Counted from the stretch's first letter, positions 1 through 8,552 are shown. The stretch is DNA of 34,421 nt from Corallococcus sp. CA053C (GCF_003611675.1 NZ_RAWA01000054.1:1-34421); one strand, 5' to 3'. Numbers and translations: made by a program. The notes: a model not told the origin generated them from the letters alone.

Positions 1-111
1 GCCCCGGTGAGGACCGCGGATCACGTTCCTTGCCCCCTCCCCCCTTTTCCTACAGGATCGCCCGCGTCCCCCGGCGCACAGCTACAGGCCCGGGTCAGGG
101 TGATCCTGTGA

Positions 112-140
112 TTGACTTGTCCAGGAAATAGGGTTACGGA
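112..140 (+). promoter_or_regulatory. candidate sigma70-type promoter for rpmH-rnpA
   Basis: TTGACT at 112-117 matches the -35 consensus in five of six positions. A hexamer TACGGA at 135-140 sits 17 bp downstream but matches the -10 consensus poorly. The element would give a leader of about 60 nt before the GTG of rpmH. The rest of positions 1-209 shows no convincing gene. The assignment rests mainly on the -35 box and the position. Confidence 0.35.
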
Positions 141-209
141 CGCCCCCTTTCCAATGTACGGGTCGCGCCGGGAGTTCCGGGCGCCGCCTTCAGCTCTCAG
201 GGAGTAGTC

Positions 210-362
210 GTGTCCAAGCGCACGTACCAGCCGTCGAAGATCCGGCGCAACCGCGCCCACGGGTTCCGCAAGCGGAACGGCACCAAGTCCGGCCGGGATG
301 TCCTCAAGCGCCGCCGCGCGAAGGGCCGTAAGCGCCTGGTGGTGTCGTCGTTCAAGAAGTAA
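210..362 (+). CDS. rpmH: 50S ribosomal protein L34
   Basis: This 50-residue, very basic protein has the complete L34 pattern: [20 protein letters not shown] at the N-terminus, then a run of Arg/Lys and the end SSFKK. L34 is a small protein of the large ribosomal subunit, and the length is slightly above the usual 44-46 residues. The start is GTG, preceded by AGGGAG at the expected distance. The rnpA gene follows 14 nt downstream, the near-universal rpmH-rnpA pair. The gene is shorter than many ORF cut-offs and is easy to miss, but the match is unambiguous. Confidence 0.97.
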   Translation: MSKRTYQPSKIRRNRAHGFRKRNGTKSGRDVLKRRRAKGRKRLVVSSFKK

Positions 363-376
363 CTGGCGCACGTGTG

Positions 377-796
377 ATGGCCGAGGGAGCGGCGCCGCGG
401 GTGCCTCAGGCAACCGGCGAGCGCTTCCCCAAGGCCTTTCGCCTGCTTCAGCGACGTGAGTTCCTGGAGGTCCAGGAGGGCGGTCAGAAGCTACCGTCCG
501 ACTGCCTCCTGGCGCTCGTCCAACGCAACAACCGGGCGCACTCCCGCGTAGGTCTCACCGTCTCCAGCAAGGTGGGCAACGCGGTGGTGCGCGCGCGTCT
601 TCGCAGGGTGCTGCGCGAGCTGTTCCGCAAGCGACGCGGGCAATGGCCGCCCGGTCTCGACGTAGTCCTGGTCGTCCGCTCCTCGGCGAAGGAAGCCTCC
701 TTCGCTCAAGTTTCCCGTGCGTTCGACGGCGTCACCCGTAAGCTGCAACGGCTCTTTCCGGCGCCTCCGGTGCCTCCTAAAGAGCCAGCCCCATGA
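377..796 (+). CDS. rnpA: ribonuclease P protein component
   Basis: RnpA binds the catalytic RNase P RNA and helps it mature the 5' ends of tRNA precursors. The 139-residue product has the family signature: a hydrophobic strand reading [20 protein letters not shown], followed by RRVLRELFR, which corresponds to the basic RNR helix that contacts RNA. The N-terminal [11 protein letters not shown] resembles the usual 'L+...F..V' start. GTG at 374 lies directly before ATG at 377, so the start could be either; no strong ribosome-binding site decides. The stop overlaps the yidD start in an ATGA tetranucleotide at 793-796, indicating translational coupling. The Pro-rich C-terminal tail is longer than in E. 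coli. Confidence 0.95.
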   Translation: MAEGAAPRVPQATGERFPKAFRLLQRREFLEVQEGGQKLPSDCLLALVQRNNRAHSRVGLTVSSKVGNAVVRARLRRVLRELFRKRRGQWPPGLDVVLVVRSSAKEASFAQVSRAFDGVTRKLQRLFPAPPVPPKEPAP

Positions 797-1011
797 GTCC
801 ACTCGCCTTCGTCATCGCCCTGCCCATCCGCTTCTACCGGCGGTTCCTGGGGCCGCTGCTGCCGAAGGCGTGTCGGTTTCATCCCTCCTGCTCCACCTAC
901 GCCATGCAGGCGCTGGAGAAGCATGGGGGCCTGAAGGGCTTCGCCCTCACCGTCTGGCGCCTGCTGCGCTGCCAGCCATTCCACCCCGGCGGATTCGATC
1001 CCGTCCCCTGA
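793..1011 (+). CDS. yidD: membrane protein insertion efficiency factor YidD
   Basis: This 72-residue protein carries the YidD hallmark: a short hydrophobic amphipathic N-terminus, then [11 protein letters not shown], a Gly-containing turn (KHGGLKGF), and [17 protein letters not shown] at the C-terminus. YidD is a small, membrane-associated factor that assists YidC-dependent insertion of inner-membrane proteins. Its ATG overlaps the rnpA TGA, and yidC follows after 52 nt, so rpmH-rnpA-yidD-yidC appears to be one transcription unit in the canonical order. All three conserved Cys positions are present. Confidence 0.96.
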   Translation: MSPLAFVIALPIRFYRRFLGPLLPKACRFHPSCSTYAMQALEKHGGLKGFALTVWRLLRCQPFHPGGFDPVP

Positions 1012-1063
1012 CGGTTTGCTTCCGCCTGCCCCCCGGCCCTCCGCCGCCGGCAGAGGGAAATCC

Positions 1064-2887
1064 ATGACGAACGACCCGCTGTCGCCCCAGTCCAACGATT
1101 CGCAGAAGCGGCTGCTCCTGGCGCTCGCCCTCTCCTTCGCGGCCACCGCTGCCTACACCTTCTTCTTCGCCCCCAAGACGCCCGAGGGCGTCCAGGGCGC
1201 GGATGCCGGGGTGGAGGTGGCAGGCACCGTGGATGCGGGCACGCCCGGAGTCGCCGCCGTGCCGCCGCCGGGGATGGCCGAGGACGCAGGCACCCCCGCC
1301 CAGGCCGGTGAGACCCCGCCGCCGCCCGTGCGCACCGCCGACTTCGCCCGGCCGGAGGTGAAGTACACCTTCTCCTCCGAGGGCGCCGGCCTCACCTCCG
1401 CCGTGCTCCAGGGCGTGAAGATGCGGGAGCAGCAGTCGCTCACCGTGAAGCAGGGCTTCGAGAAGCTCTTCGGCAAGGAGATCCCCCCGCCGCCGCAGAT
1501 GAACGTGGCGCACCCGGTGCAGGGCCAGCCCCTGCCGCTCGCGGTGACCATCGAGGGCGGCGCGCCGCTCGCGGCGAACACCCGCTACGCGGTGCAGGAG
1601 GGCGCCACCGGCCCGGGTGGCAGCGTCACCTTCACCGGCCGCCAGGGCCCGTGGGAGGTGACGAAGACGGTGCTGTGGCCGCGCGAGGGCTTCGAGTTCG
1701 CCTACACGCTCCAGGTGCGCAACACCTCCGCCCAGGCGCAGACGGGTGAGCTGAAGCTGCACTACAGCCGCGCCATCGACCCGGAGTTCGAACACGCGCC
1801 GTCCTTCTTCGGCGGCGTGGGCAACCTGAGCCGCTCCGCGTGCTGGGTGGACGACAAGCTCCACAAGCTGTCCCCGGGCGACAAGCCGCCGGAAGAGACG
1901 CGCGGGCAGATTGCCTTCTTCGGCATCGACCAGCAGTACTTCCTGTCCGCGCTCTACCCGCTGGACGGGGCGCTCGCCGGACACTGCACGCTGACCGCCT
2001 CGCCCACCGCGCGCGAAGTGTCCGCGGGCTTCCCGCTCAATGTGGGCCCCGGGGGGACGGCGACGTTCCGCTTCGGCGGCTACCTGGGCCCCAAGGACCC
2101 GGAGCTGCTGCGCCCGGTGCCCGGCGCGGAGCTGCGCACCGTGGCGGGCCTGTCCACCACCCCGTTCCACCCGCTCCTGGAGGACACGGTCGACTTCGGC
2201 ATCTGGGCCGTGGTCTGCAAGCTGCTGCTCGCCATCATGAAGTTCTTCCACGGCATCGTGGGGAACTGGGGCTTCTCCATCATCCTGCTCACGGTGGTGG
2301 TGAAGCTGGCGCTCCTGCCGCTCACGTACCGCTCCATGGTCAGCATGGAGGCGGTGAAGGTGCTGCAGCCCAAGATGGATGAGATCCGCAAGAAGTTCGC
2401 GGACGACAAGGAGCGCCAGAACCTGGAGATCATGAAGCTGTACCAGGAGGCGAAGGTGAACCCCCTGGGCGGCTGTCTGCCGTTGCTCATCCAGATGCCG
2501 GTGTGGATCGCCCTGTTCACGTCGCTGCGCAACAGCTTCGAAATCTACGGCGAGCCGTTCATCGGGCCCATCTGGCGGGACCTCACGTACAAGGACCCCA
2601 CGTACCTGCTGCCCCTGGCGCTGGGCGTGTCGATGATCATCACGCAGAAGATGCAGCCGCAGATGATGGATGCGGCGCAGGCGAAGATGATGACCTGGGT
2701 GATGCCCATCATCTTCACCTTCACGCTGCTCCAGTACCCCGCGGGCCTGTCGCTCTACATCTTCACGAACAACGTGCTCTCCATCGGGCAGCAGTACGGC
2801 CTGCGCAAGTGGCTGGACCGCAAGAAGAACCAGTCGGGCGGCGGGACACCGGCGGTGGTCACCGCCGGGGGAGGCAAACGCAAGTGA
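1064..2887 (+). CDS. yidC: membrane protein insertase YidC (Oxa1 family)
   Basis: YidC inserts and folds proteins in the inner membrane, alone or with Sec. The 607-residue product is the long Gram-negative form. It has an N-terminal transmembrane anchor (residues about 11-28), an Ala/Pro-rich linker, a large periplasmic beta domain, and the five-helix insertase core from about residue 385. The conserved Arg of the hydrophilic groove is visible in LLPLTYRSMVSM, and the C-terminal basic tail ends in GGGKRK. ATG 1064 was chosen because AGAGGGAAA lies just upstream; an in-frame codon at 1016 would add 16 Pro/Arg-rich residues with no ribosome-binding site. The TGA overlaps the GTG of the next gene, giving tight coupling with the jag-like gene. 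Confidence 0.96.
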   Translation: MTNDPLSPQSNDSQKRLLLALALSFAATAAYTFFFAPKTPEGVQGADAGVEVAGTVDAGTPGVAAVPPPGMAEDAGTPAQAGETPPPPVRTADFARPEVKYTFSSEGAGLTSAVLQGVKMREQQSLTVKQGFEKLFGKEIPPPPQMNVAHPVQGQPLPLAVTIEGGAPLAANTRYAVQEGATGPGGSVTFTGRQGPWEVTKTVLWPREGFEFAYTLQVRNTSAQAQTGELKLHYSRAIDPEFEHAPSFFGGVGNLSRSACWVDDKLHKLSPGDKPPEETRGQIAFFGIDQQYFLSALYPLDGALAGHCTLTASPTAREVSAGFPLNVGPGGTATFRFGGYLGPKDPELLRPVPGAELRTVAGLSTTPFHPLLEDTVDFGIWAVVCKLLLAIMKFFHGIVGNWGFSIILLTVVVKLALLPLTYRSMVSMEAVKVLQPKMDEIRKKFADDKERQNLEIMKLYQEAKVNPLGGCLPLLIQMPVWIALFTSLRNSFEIYGEPFIGPIWRDLTYKDPTYLLPLALGVSMIITQKMQPQMMDAAQAKMMTWVMPIIFTFTLLQYPAGLSLYIFTNNVLSIGQQYGLRKWLDRKKNQSGGGTPAVVTAGGGKRK

Positions 2888-3684
2888 GCGGGACGCAGGG
2901 AGCGCAGGGCGGGGCGGGCGGAGCGGACTTCCGCCCCCGGGTGGAGCGGCTGCTCACCGACATCCTCGGGCTGATGGGGTACCCGGCCCGGTTGGACTTG
3001 CAGGACGCCGCCGACGGCAGCCTGTCCGTGGCGCTCCACTTCGAAGCCGGACCGCCTCCGGGCGTCGAGCCGGGCAAGCGCAGCCAGGTGCTGGATTCGC
3101 TCCAGTTCCTGCTCAACAAGATGCTCCACCGCCCCGGTGTCGAACGCCGGTGGGTGATGCTGGGCGCGAACGGGCATCCGGAGCCCCGGCCGCGCCGCGA
3201 GCCCGGACAGCAGCAGGCTCCCCAGGCTCCGGTCTCCGCGCCGACGGCGACCGTGGCCCAGGTGGCGGCGGCTCCGGCGCCGGCCCAGGCCGCCCGGGCG
3301 CAGGCCCCCGCCGCGCAGCCGCAGGGCCGTGGGGCGCGGGGTCAGCAGGCGCAGCCGGCGCCCAAGGCCGTGCAGGCGCAGGCGAAGGGGGGCTCGGAAG
3401 CGGACGAGCGCTCGGTGCAGTGCGAGGAGGATGCGGTGCTGCGGGAGGCCGTCCGCAAGCTCGCGGAGAAGTCCGCCAGCCTGGGGCGCTTCTATGCGTT
3501 CGCCGCGATGAAGACTGAGGACCGCGCGCGCGTCCTGAGGGCAGTAGAAGGAGTAGGAGGCGTGAAGGTGGCGGCGGAAGGCGAGGGCCGCAACCGGCGC
3601 GTGGTGTTCACTCCGGCCAAGCCCGCCCCGATGCCCAAGCGGAGCCTGCTGCCGGACGACGACGAGGACGACGTCGACGCTTGA
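2884..3684 (+). CDS. jag: Jag/KhpB-like KH-R3H RNA-binding protein
   Basis: A 266-residue protein directly downstream of yidC, the usual place of jag (SpoIIIJ-associated protein). The N-terminal 85 residues look like the KH-type region ([18 protein letters not shown], then [17 protein letters not shown]). A long Ala/Gln/Pro linker of low complexity follows (about 100-175), then a C-terminal R3H-like region ([20 protein letters not shown] and [11 protein letters not shown]). The acidic C-terminus is DDDEDDVDA. Family members bind RNA and affect cell envelope and division in Gram-positives; the role here is inferred from family and position. The R-x3-H motif seems altered: the residue aligned with His is Leu. 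Start is GTG, overlapping the yidC stop. Confidence 0.85.
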   Translation: MSGTQGAQGGAGGADFRPRVERLLTDILGLMGYPARLDLQDAADGSLSVALHFEAGPPPGVEPGKRSQVLDSLQFLLNKMLHRPGVERRWVMLGANGHPEPRPRREPGQQQAPQAPVSAPTATVAQVAAAPAPAQAARAQAPAAQPQGRGARGQQAQPAPKAVQAQAKGGSEADERSVQCEEDAVLREAVRKLAEKSASLGRFYAFAAMKTEDRARVLRAVEGVGGVKVAAEGEGRNRRVVFTPAKPAPMPKRSLLPDDDEDDVDA

Positions 3685-3744
3685 GCGGGTGCCCGGAAGG
3701 GCCCGTCCAAGCCGCCGGCGGGCGTCTGGGAGCCAGAGGAGCGA

Positions 3745-3972
3745 ATGGGTAAGTCGAAGGGTTTGAAAGACAAGCTGTACGGCGCGGCGGTGCTGAAGAT
3801 GAGCTTCCGCCTGCGCGGGGACGAGGAGTCCCCTGCCTTCCGCTTCGTCTACCCGGGCGTGCTGCGCGACCTGCAGGTCGACGACGCCGAGGTGGAGAAG
3901 TACATCGAGACACACCGCGACGATGTGGAGCGCGCCGCCCGGGGATCCACCCCGCCGCAGGGGCCCCGCTAG
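3745..3972 (+). CDS. conserved small protein, function unknown
   Basis: A 75-residue protein starting [20 protein letters not shown]. The start ATG is preceded by AGAGGAG at good spacing, which makes it a convincing gene. It is charged, has no signal peptide or membrane segment, and contains a short alternating stretch ([16 protein letters not shown]) followed by an amphipathic helix ([18 protein letters not shown]). It lies 60 nt after the jag-like gene and could be the last gene of the rpmH operon. I do not recognise a family. Confidence 0.7.
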   Translation: MGKSKGLKDKLYGAAVLKMSFRLRGDEESPAFRFVYPGVLRDLQVDDAEVEKYIETHRDDVERAARGSTPPQGPR

Positions 3973-4019
3973 TCACGGACGGCTTCACGGATAAGAGTGC
4001 AGGCCTCCAAGCTGAGGGG

Positions 4020-5306
4020 GTGCTGTTCTTGGGTCTTCCGTCCGTGCGTCGTGGGGTGTTGTCGTTGCTGTTGTGCGTGTCCGCCTGCAAGCAGGGGGAC
4101 GCGGGGACCGTGGGAGCGCCGGGGCCACAAGGGCAGACAGGCGCGCAAGGTCCCGTGGGTGAGGCTGGTCCGCCCGGAGTCCCGGGGCCGCAGGGCGAGC
4201 GCGGGGAGCCGGGTCCGAAGGGCGAACCGGGCAGTGGAGCCCCCGGCGCCGACCTGTACCTGGCCGCGCACATCCGGGTCATCCCGCTGGGTGGCACCGC
4301 CCTGGAGTCCGGGGCGCTGCTGCGGGCCGCGGTGGAGGCCGTGCCTTCGGAGGGCTCGCAGACCTGGGTGTTGAAGCTCGGCGCGGGAACCTATGACCTG
4401 GGCAGCACGGGACTGACGTTGAAGACGGGCGTGTACCTGGAGGGCAGCAACTCCCGGGTCTCACGCCTCGTGTCCTCGACCGGGGGGAAGGGTACCGTGG
4501 TCGGCGCCGCGGGCGCGGGGCTGCGGAACCTGTACGTGGGCAACACGGGGGGCGGTGATCAATCCGTCGCGCTGTTCAACACAGGCGTCGGCTTCGCGGT
4601 GAGCGACGTCCGGGTGGAAGCGCTTCAGGGCAAGCAGTTGACGGCGGGCCTCATCTATCAGGACGGGGCAAGCAACACCGTCTCACGGGTCACGGTGTGG
4701 GCCGCCTCGGACACCGGGACGGTGGTGGGAACCCACATCCAGGGCAGCACCGTCACCGTCGAGGACTCCCGGTCGAATGCCCAGGGCGGCCCGGGCGTGA
4801 CGGAGACGCTGGGGCTGAGCGTCGTCAATGGTGGGGCCAACCTGTTCCGGATGCAGCTCGGGGCCAATGGGCGGGAGAGCTCCAGGGCCTTCGGCCTGGA
4901 TGTGAAGAGCGGCAACGTCACCCTGGTGGACTCGGAGGCCTTTGGTGGAGGCGCGACCCTGACCGCGGCGGTGCATGCTGGCTCGATGGAAGTGTCCGTG
5001 CGCTCCAGTCGATTGTTGACGGGGGCAAGCCTCTCCTCTTTCTCGGCCGCGTACGCGCTCTATGTGGACTCCAGCTCTACGTGGCCGTTCGGTCGCGTGG
5101 GTGTTGATCAGTCCTCCCTCGAGGGCTTCACCGCGGGCATGTATGTGAAGTCGGGGGCCCGCGTCCGGCTGTCACACTCCTTCATCCGTCCCGCGCCGAA
5201 GGTTGAAGACGGGGCCACCGCGGTCTGCGTCTTCACCGCCACGGACACCACGCCCACGGACACCACGCCGCTCGACGCCCAGTGCCACACGCCGCCGATT
5301 CCATGA
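4020..5306 (+). CDS. lipoprotein with collagen-like repeats and predicted beta-helix domain
   Basis: The product has three parts. A lipoprotein signal peptide ends in LLLCVSAC (Cys23 from GTG 4020). Fifteen uninterrupted Gly-X-Y triplets follow (residues 26-70, rich in GPQ, GEP, GPP and GPK). The last 340 residues are rich in Gly, Ser, Thr, Val and Asn with repeating short strands, as in right-handed parallel beta-helix (pectin-lyase-like) proteins. Collagen-like triplets in bacteria can form triple helices, so a lipid-anchored trimeric stalk carrying a beta-helix is a reasonable inference. Start is uncertain: GTG 4020 abuts the purine tract GAGGGGG (4014-4020), TTG 4029 has ideal spacing to it, and GTG 4044 would give a compact signal peptide. 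The stop overlaps the mnmE ATG. No enzyme activity can be read from the sequence. Confidence 0.8.
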   Translation: MLFLGLPSVRRGVLSLLLCVSACKQGDAGTVGAPGPQGQTGAQGPVGEAGPPGVPGPQGERGEPGPKGEPGSGAPGADLYLAAHIRVIPLGGTALESGALLRAAVEAVPSEGSQTWVLKLGAGTYDLGSTGLTLKTGVYLEGSNSRVSRLVSSTGGKGTVVGAAGAGLRNLYVGNTGGGDQSVALFNTGVGFAVSDVRVEALQGKQLTAGLIYQDGASNTVSRVTVWAASDTGTVVGTHIQGSTVTVEDSRSNAQGGPGVTETLGLSVVNGGANLFRMQLGANGRESSRAFGLDVKSGNVTLVDSEAFGGGATLTAAVHAGSMEVSVRSSRLLTGASLSSFSAAYALYVDSSSTWPFGRVGVDQSSLEGFTAGMYVKSGARVRLSHSFIRPAPKVEDGATAVCVFTATDTTPTDTTPLDAQCHTPPIP

Positions 5307-6784
5307 CGCCCCCTTCCGCCACCATCGTCGCCCTCGCCACCGCGCCCGCGGCCGGTGCGGTGGGCATCCTCCGGCTGTCAGGGCCGGCGGCGTTGGCGGT
5401 GGGCCGTGCGCTCGCGCCCGGTGTTCCGGAGGTGCCCACGCCGCGCCATGCGTACCTGGCCACGTTCGTGGACGCGGCGGGCGGTGTGCTCGATGAGGGC
5501 CTGTTCCTCTACTTCCGCGCGCCCCAGTCCTTCACGGGCGAGGACGTGGTGGAGCTCCAGGCGCATGGCAGTCCGCGCCTGTTGCGGCTGCTGCTCGCGC
5601 GGACGCTGGAGGACGACCGGGTGCGCCCTGCCCTTCCCGGTGAGTTCACCCGGCGCGCGTTCCTGAACGGCCGCATCGACCTGACCCGCGCGGAGGCGGT
5701 CGCGGACCTGGTGGCGGCGGATTCAGAGGCCGCCGTGCGCGCCGCCGCGGCCGGGTTGTCCGGAGCGCTGGCGGAGCGGATCCGCGCGCTGGAGGATCCG
5801 TTGCGCGAACTCCACGCGGACCTGGAGGGCGTCCTCAACTTCCCCGACGAGGCGGAAGGCGCGGACGCGGAGGCCGGTCCCCGGGTCACCGCCTTGCGCG
5901 CGGAAGCGGAGGCCCTGCGTGCCGAGGTGGGCCGCGGACGGCTGGTGCGCCAGGGCGCGCGCGTGGCCCTGTTCGGTCCGGTGAACGCGGGCAAGTCCAC
6001 GCTGTTCAACCGGCTGGTGGGCGAGGACCGCGCGCTCGTGGACGCCGAGCCCGGCACCACGCGCGATGCGCTGGAGGCCCGCGCCGAATGGGACGGGCTG
6101 GGCGTGACGCTCTACGACACCGCCGGCCTGCGCGAGGCCCCCGGCCGCGTGGAGGCCCTGGGCATCGCGCGCACGCGGGACCTGCTCGCGGCCGTGGACC
6201 TGGCGGTGCTCGTGCTGCCACCGGACGCGTCCGAGGACGAAGCCACGTCGTGGACACGCGAGGCCGGCGCCACGCCCGTGCTCGTCGTCACCGGCAAGTG
6301 CGATGTCGCTCCCGTGACGCCTGTGCGGAGGAACAGCGGCACGGCCCCTGGCGGAGCCTCCACCTCGGTCGTGATTCCCGCAGTGCGAGCGGGCCCGGTG
6401 CCCGCGGAAGCACCGGGCTCCGGAGCTCCGGCAGTGGATGCGGGCCCGGTGCATGTCGCCGCCCCTCCCCTCCCCTCCCCCGGGCCGCGCGTCAGCGGGC
6501 TCACGGGAGAGGGCGTGGAGGCGCTCCGGACCTCCGTGCTCGCGCGGCTGTGGGGCGGTGGCACGCCCTCCGCGGTGGCCCTCGTCTCCGAGCGCCACGC
6601 GGACGCCCTGCGTCGCGCCGCCGAGGCGCTGGGCCGCGCGGAGGAGGCGTCGCGCGTGTCCACCCTGGAGGTCCTCGCCGGCGAGGTCGGACTCGCGCTG
6701 GAGGCCCTGGGCGAAGTGTCCGGAACGAGCGTGTCCGATGCCCTTCTGGACACCCTTTTCCAGCGCTTCTGCATCGGGAAGTAG
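5303..6784 (+). CDS. mnmE: tRNA-5-carboxymethylaminomethyl-2-thiouridine synthase GTPase subunit
   Basis: MnmE, with MnmG (18242-20089), modifies the wobble uridine at position 34 of certain tRNAs using GTP, a tetrahydrofolate one-carbon unit and FAD. The 493-residue product has the N-terminal folate-binding domain (TIVALATAPAAGAVGILRLS), a helical domain and an inserted Ras-like G domain. Visible G-domain motifs are GPVNAGKST (G1), PGTTRD (G2), DTAG (G3) and TGKCD (G4, with Thr-Gly replacing the usual Asn). It ends in FCIGK, the invariant C-terminal Cys-containing motif. Between G4 (Asp334) and TGEG (401-404) lies a Pro/Ala/Gly/Val-rich segment roughly 45 residues longer than in E. coli. ATG 5303 overlaps the preceding stop; an in-frame GTG at 5282 would add 7 residues. 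Confidence 0.95.
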   Translation: MTPPSATIVALATAPAAGAVGILRLSGPAALAVGRALAPGVPEVPTPRHAYLATFVDAAGGVLDEGLFLYFRAPQSFTGEDVVELQAHGSPRLLRLLLARTLEDDRVRPALPGEFTRRAFLNGRIDLTRAEAVADLVAADSEAAVRAAAAGLSGALAERIRALEDPLRELHADLEGVLNFPDEAEGADAEAGPRVTALRAEAEALRAEVGRGRLVRQGARVALFGPVNAGKSTLFNRLVGEDRALVDAEPGTTRDALEARAEWDGLGVTLYDTAGLREAPGRVEALGIARTRDLLAAVDLAVLVLPPDASEDEATSWTREAGATPVLVVTGKCDVAPVTPVRRNSGTAPGGASTSVVIPAVRAGPVPAEAPGSGAPAVDAGPVHVAAPPLPSPGPRVSGLTGEGVEALRTSVLARLWGGGTPSAVALVSERHADALRRAAEALGRAEEASRVSTLEVLAGEVGLALEALGEVSGTSVSDALLDTLFQRFCIGK

Positions 6785-6808
6785 CCCCTCGCCGGGCGCC
6801 GGCCGGCA

Positions 6809-6829
6809 TGTCAGACCCCTCCCTAGAAT
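6809..6829 (+). promoter_or_regulatory. promoter-like motif TGTCAG-N9-TAGAAT before the Uma2 gene
   Basis: TGTCAG (6809-6814) and TAGAAT (6824-6829) are separated by 9 bases. TAGAAT fits a -10 hexamer, and transcription would begin near 6836, about 25 nt before ATG 6862. The same arrangement occurs at 8780-8800 before the cysteine dioxygenase gene, and a related copy lies at 17861-17882. The layout resembles the mycobacterial PafBC/RecA-NDp promoter class (TTGTCRGTG-N8-TAnnnT), but that link is only a resemblance. Confidence 0.45.
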
Positions 6830-6861
6830 GCCTCGCGTTACCCGGCGCTCCCCGAGGATTC

Positions 6862-7470
6862 ATGACGGCACTTCAGCACCTTCAGCCCACCTCCCACTCC
6901 CTGCTCTCGGCGCTGCCGTCGGGCTGGGTGGGTGAAATCCTCGATGGCGAGCTGGTGGCCTCGCCCCGCCCCTCCGTGGCGCCCGCGCGCGCGGCCTTCA
7001 TGATGGGCGTGGAGCTGGGAGAGCGGTTGGACCGGCGCCGGGGCGGCAACGGGCGCTGGTGCTTCCTGCGGGCCCCGGAGCTGCACCTGGGAGAGGACCT
7101 GCTCGTGCCCGACCTGGCCGGCTGGCGCCGCGAGCGCGTGGCCGCCCCACCGGAGCCGGGCACCGGCTTCTTCAACCTCGTGCCGGACTGGGTCTGCGAG
7201 GTGCTCACCCCCGCCACCACCGGGCTGGACCGGGCGCGCAAGCTGCCCCTGTACGCGCGGGCCGGCGTCTCCTTCGTGTGGCTCGTGGATCCGCTCGCGC
7301 GCACGCTGGAGGTCTACCAGCGCGTCAAGCGCGGCTGGCTCCTCACCGCGAGCCACGAGGACGACGCCCTGGTGCGCGCCGAGCCCTTCCCTTCCGTTCC
7401 CCTGGAGCTGGGAGCACTCTGGCTTCCCGATGTGCCGGAGGAGCTGCCCCGGCTCCTCGCGGTGCCCTGA
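6862..7470 (+). CDS. Uma2 family (DUF820) putative endonuclease
   Basis: A 202-residue protein of the Uma2/DUF820 family, which has a PD-(D/E)xK nuclease fold and is abundant in cyanobacteria and myxobacteria; the biological role of most members is unknown. Family features are the N-terminal EILDGELVASPRPS segment, the VPDLAGWRRE stretch with the conserved Asp, and WVCEVLTPATTGLDRARK with the Glu and Lys of the predicted active site. These lead into LYARAGVSFVWLVDP, a highly characteristic end of the fold. ATG 6862 follows CGAGGA at a suitable distance. A further in-frame ATG at 6808 overlaps the promoter-like motif and is unlikely to be the start. The gene converges on the MshEN gene. Confidence 0.88.
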   Translation: MTALQHLQPTSHSLLSALPSGWVGEILDGELVASPRPSVAPARAAFMMGVELGERLDRRRGGNGRWCFLRAPELHLGEDLLVPDLAGWRRERVAAPPEPGTGFFNLVPDWVCEVLTPATTGLDRARKLPLYARAGVSFVWLVDPLARTLEVYQRVKRGWLLTASHEDDALVRAEPFPSVPLELGALWLPDVPEELPRLLAVP

Positions 7471-7511
7471 GTCGTGAACGGATCAGGGCCCGGAAGCTGC
7501 CGCCGGACCCG

Positions 7512-8552
7512 TCAGCTCGCGTGCTTGAGGCGCGCTTCGTCCGCCGCGCGCGACAGCCGCCGCACCGCGCGCAGCAGCAGATCCGGATCCACCGGCGCCG
7601 CCAGGAAGCCCCGCGCGTGCACCGCCTGCGCCCGGGGCAGGTCCCGCTCCGGGTTCTTGCCCGCCACCAGCACCTGCGCGCGCAGCCGCTGGGCCAGCAC
7701 CTCCATCGCGGGCAGCGGCGCCACCACCACCTGCGTCTCCCCCGCGGCGCACACGTCCCCGGTGCTCGCCACCTTCACCGTGAAGCCCTCCGCGCCCAAC
7801 ACCTTCACCAGCCCGGCCGCGGCCTCCGCGCCCCAGCCGTACACCAGCACCTGCTCCCGCAGCGCCTCGCGCACCGGCAGCCGCGCCTCGCGCACCGGCG
7901 GCATCCACGCGGGCTCCAGGGGCGTCAGCAGGGGGAGCGCCCCAGCTTCATGCTCCTGGCTCGGCTCCCTGAAAGGCTCGCGGCTCGGCTCGGGAGCCTC
8001 CATGTTCGTCAGCTCCGCCAGGGACGTGCCCATGACCAGGGGCAGCGACTCGTCCCACTCGGGCAGGGAGAAGCCCTCCATGCCGGGACGGCGCTGGGGC
8101 GTCGCCGGCTCGCCCCGGTACAGCCGCCCGATGGCGCGGTTCAGCGCCGCGTCCGTGGCCAGCAGCGGCACCACGCGCGCCTTGCCGGACACGCTCTTCA
8201 CCACGTCCAGCGCGGCCAGGCTCGCGGGCGCCGCGATGGCCACCACCAGCGCCGTGTCGCGGGGGCCGTGGCCCTCCAGCCGGAGCGGCACCACCCGGTG
8301 CGCCTCCGCCACCTTGCAGGGGATCCACTTCGCGAGCGAAGCGTCCAGCGGCTGGGCGTCCAGGTCCACCGACCCCACCCCGGACTGCGCCGCCAACGCG
8401 GACAGCACCGCCTCCGCCGTGCAGAAGCGCTGGTCCACCACCACCTGCCCCAGCGCCACGCCCCACTTGCGCTGGTACGCGAGCGCCGACTGGAGCTGCA
8501 TGGCATCCACCACACCCCGAGCGAGCAGGATGTCCCCCAAACGCTGCTTCAT
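7512..8552 (-). CDS. MshEN-domain protein with C-terminal receiver-like region
   Basis: A 346-residue protein. Residues 1-145 match the GSPII_E N-terminal (MshEN) domain: RLGDILLARGVVDAMQLQSA and LGQVVVDQRFCTAEAVLSAL form the two tandem motifs that bind cyclic-di-GMP in MshE, followed by the typical ALVVAIAAPASLAALDVV core. Such domains usually precede a type II/IV secretion ATPase, but no Walker motifs are present. A Pro/Glu-rich linker (about 150-230, including REPFREPS) leads to residues 234-335, which resemble a response-regulator receiver fold (QVLVYGWGAEAAAGLVKVLG ... GFLAAPVDPDLLLRAVRRL) without the phospho-accepting Asp. ATG 8552 has GAGGAGAG upstream; an earlier ATG at 8606 lacks one. 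Likely a stand-alone c-di-GMP effector; the partner is unknown. Confidence 0.82.
   Translation of the reverse strand: MKQRLGDILLARGVVDAMQLQSALAYQRKWGVALGQVVVDQRFCTAEAVLSALAAQSGVGSVDLDAQPLDASLAKWIPCKVAEAHRVVPLRLEGHGPRDTALVVAIAAPASLAALDVVKSVSGKARVVPLLATDAALNRAIGRLYRGEPATPQRRPGMEGFSLPEWDESLPLVMGTSLAELTNMEAPEPSREPFREPSQEHEAGALPLLTPLEPAWMPPVREARLPVREALREQVLVYGWGAEAAAGLVKVLGAEGFTVKVASTGDVCAAGETQVVVAPLPAMEVLAQRLRAQVLVAGKNPERDLPRAQAVHARGFLAAPVDPDLLLRAVRRLSRAADEARLKHAS

Noticed and set aside
21-413. Minus-strand open frame over rpmH
   Set aside because: Its product has no family features and it covers the certain rpmH gene on the other strand.
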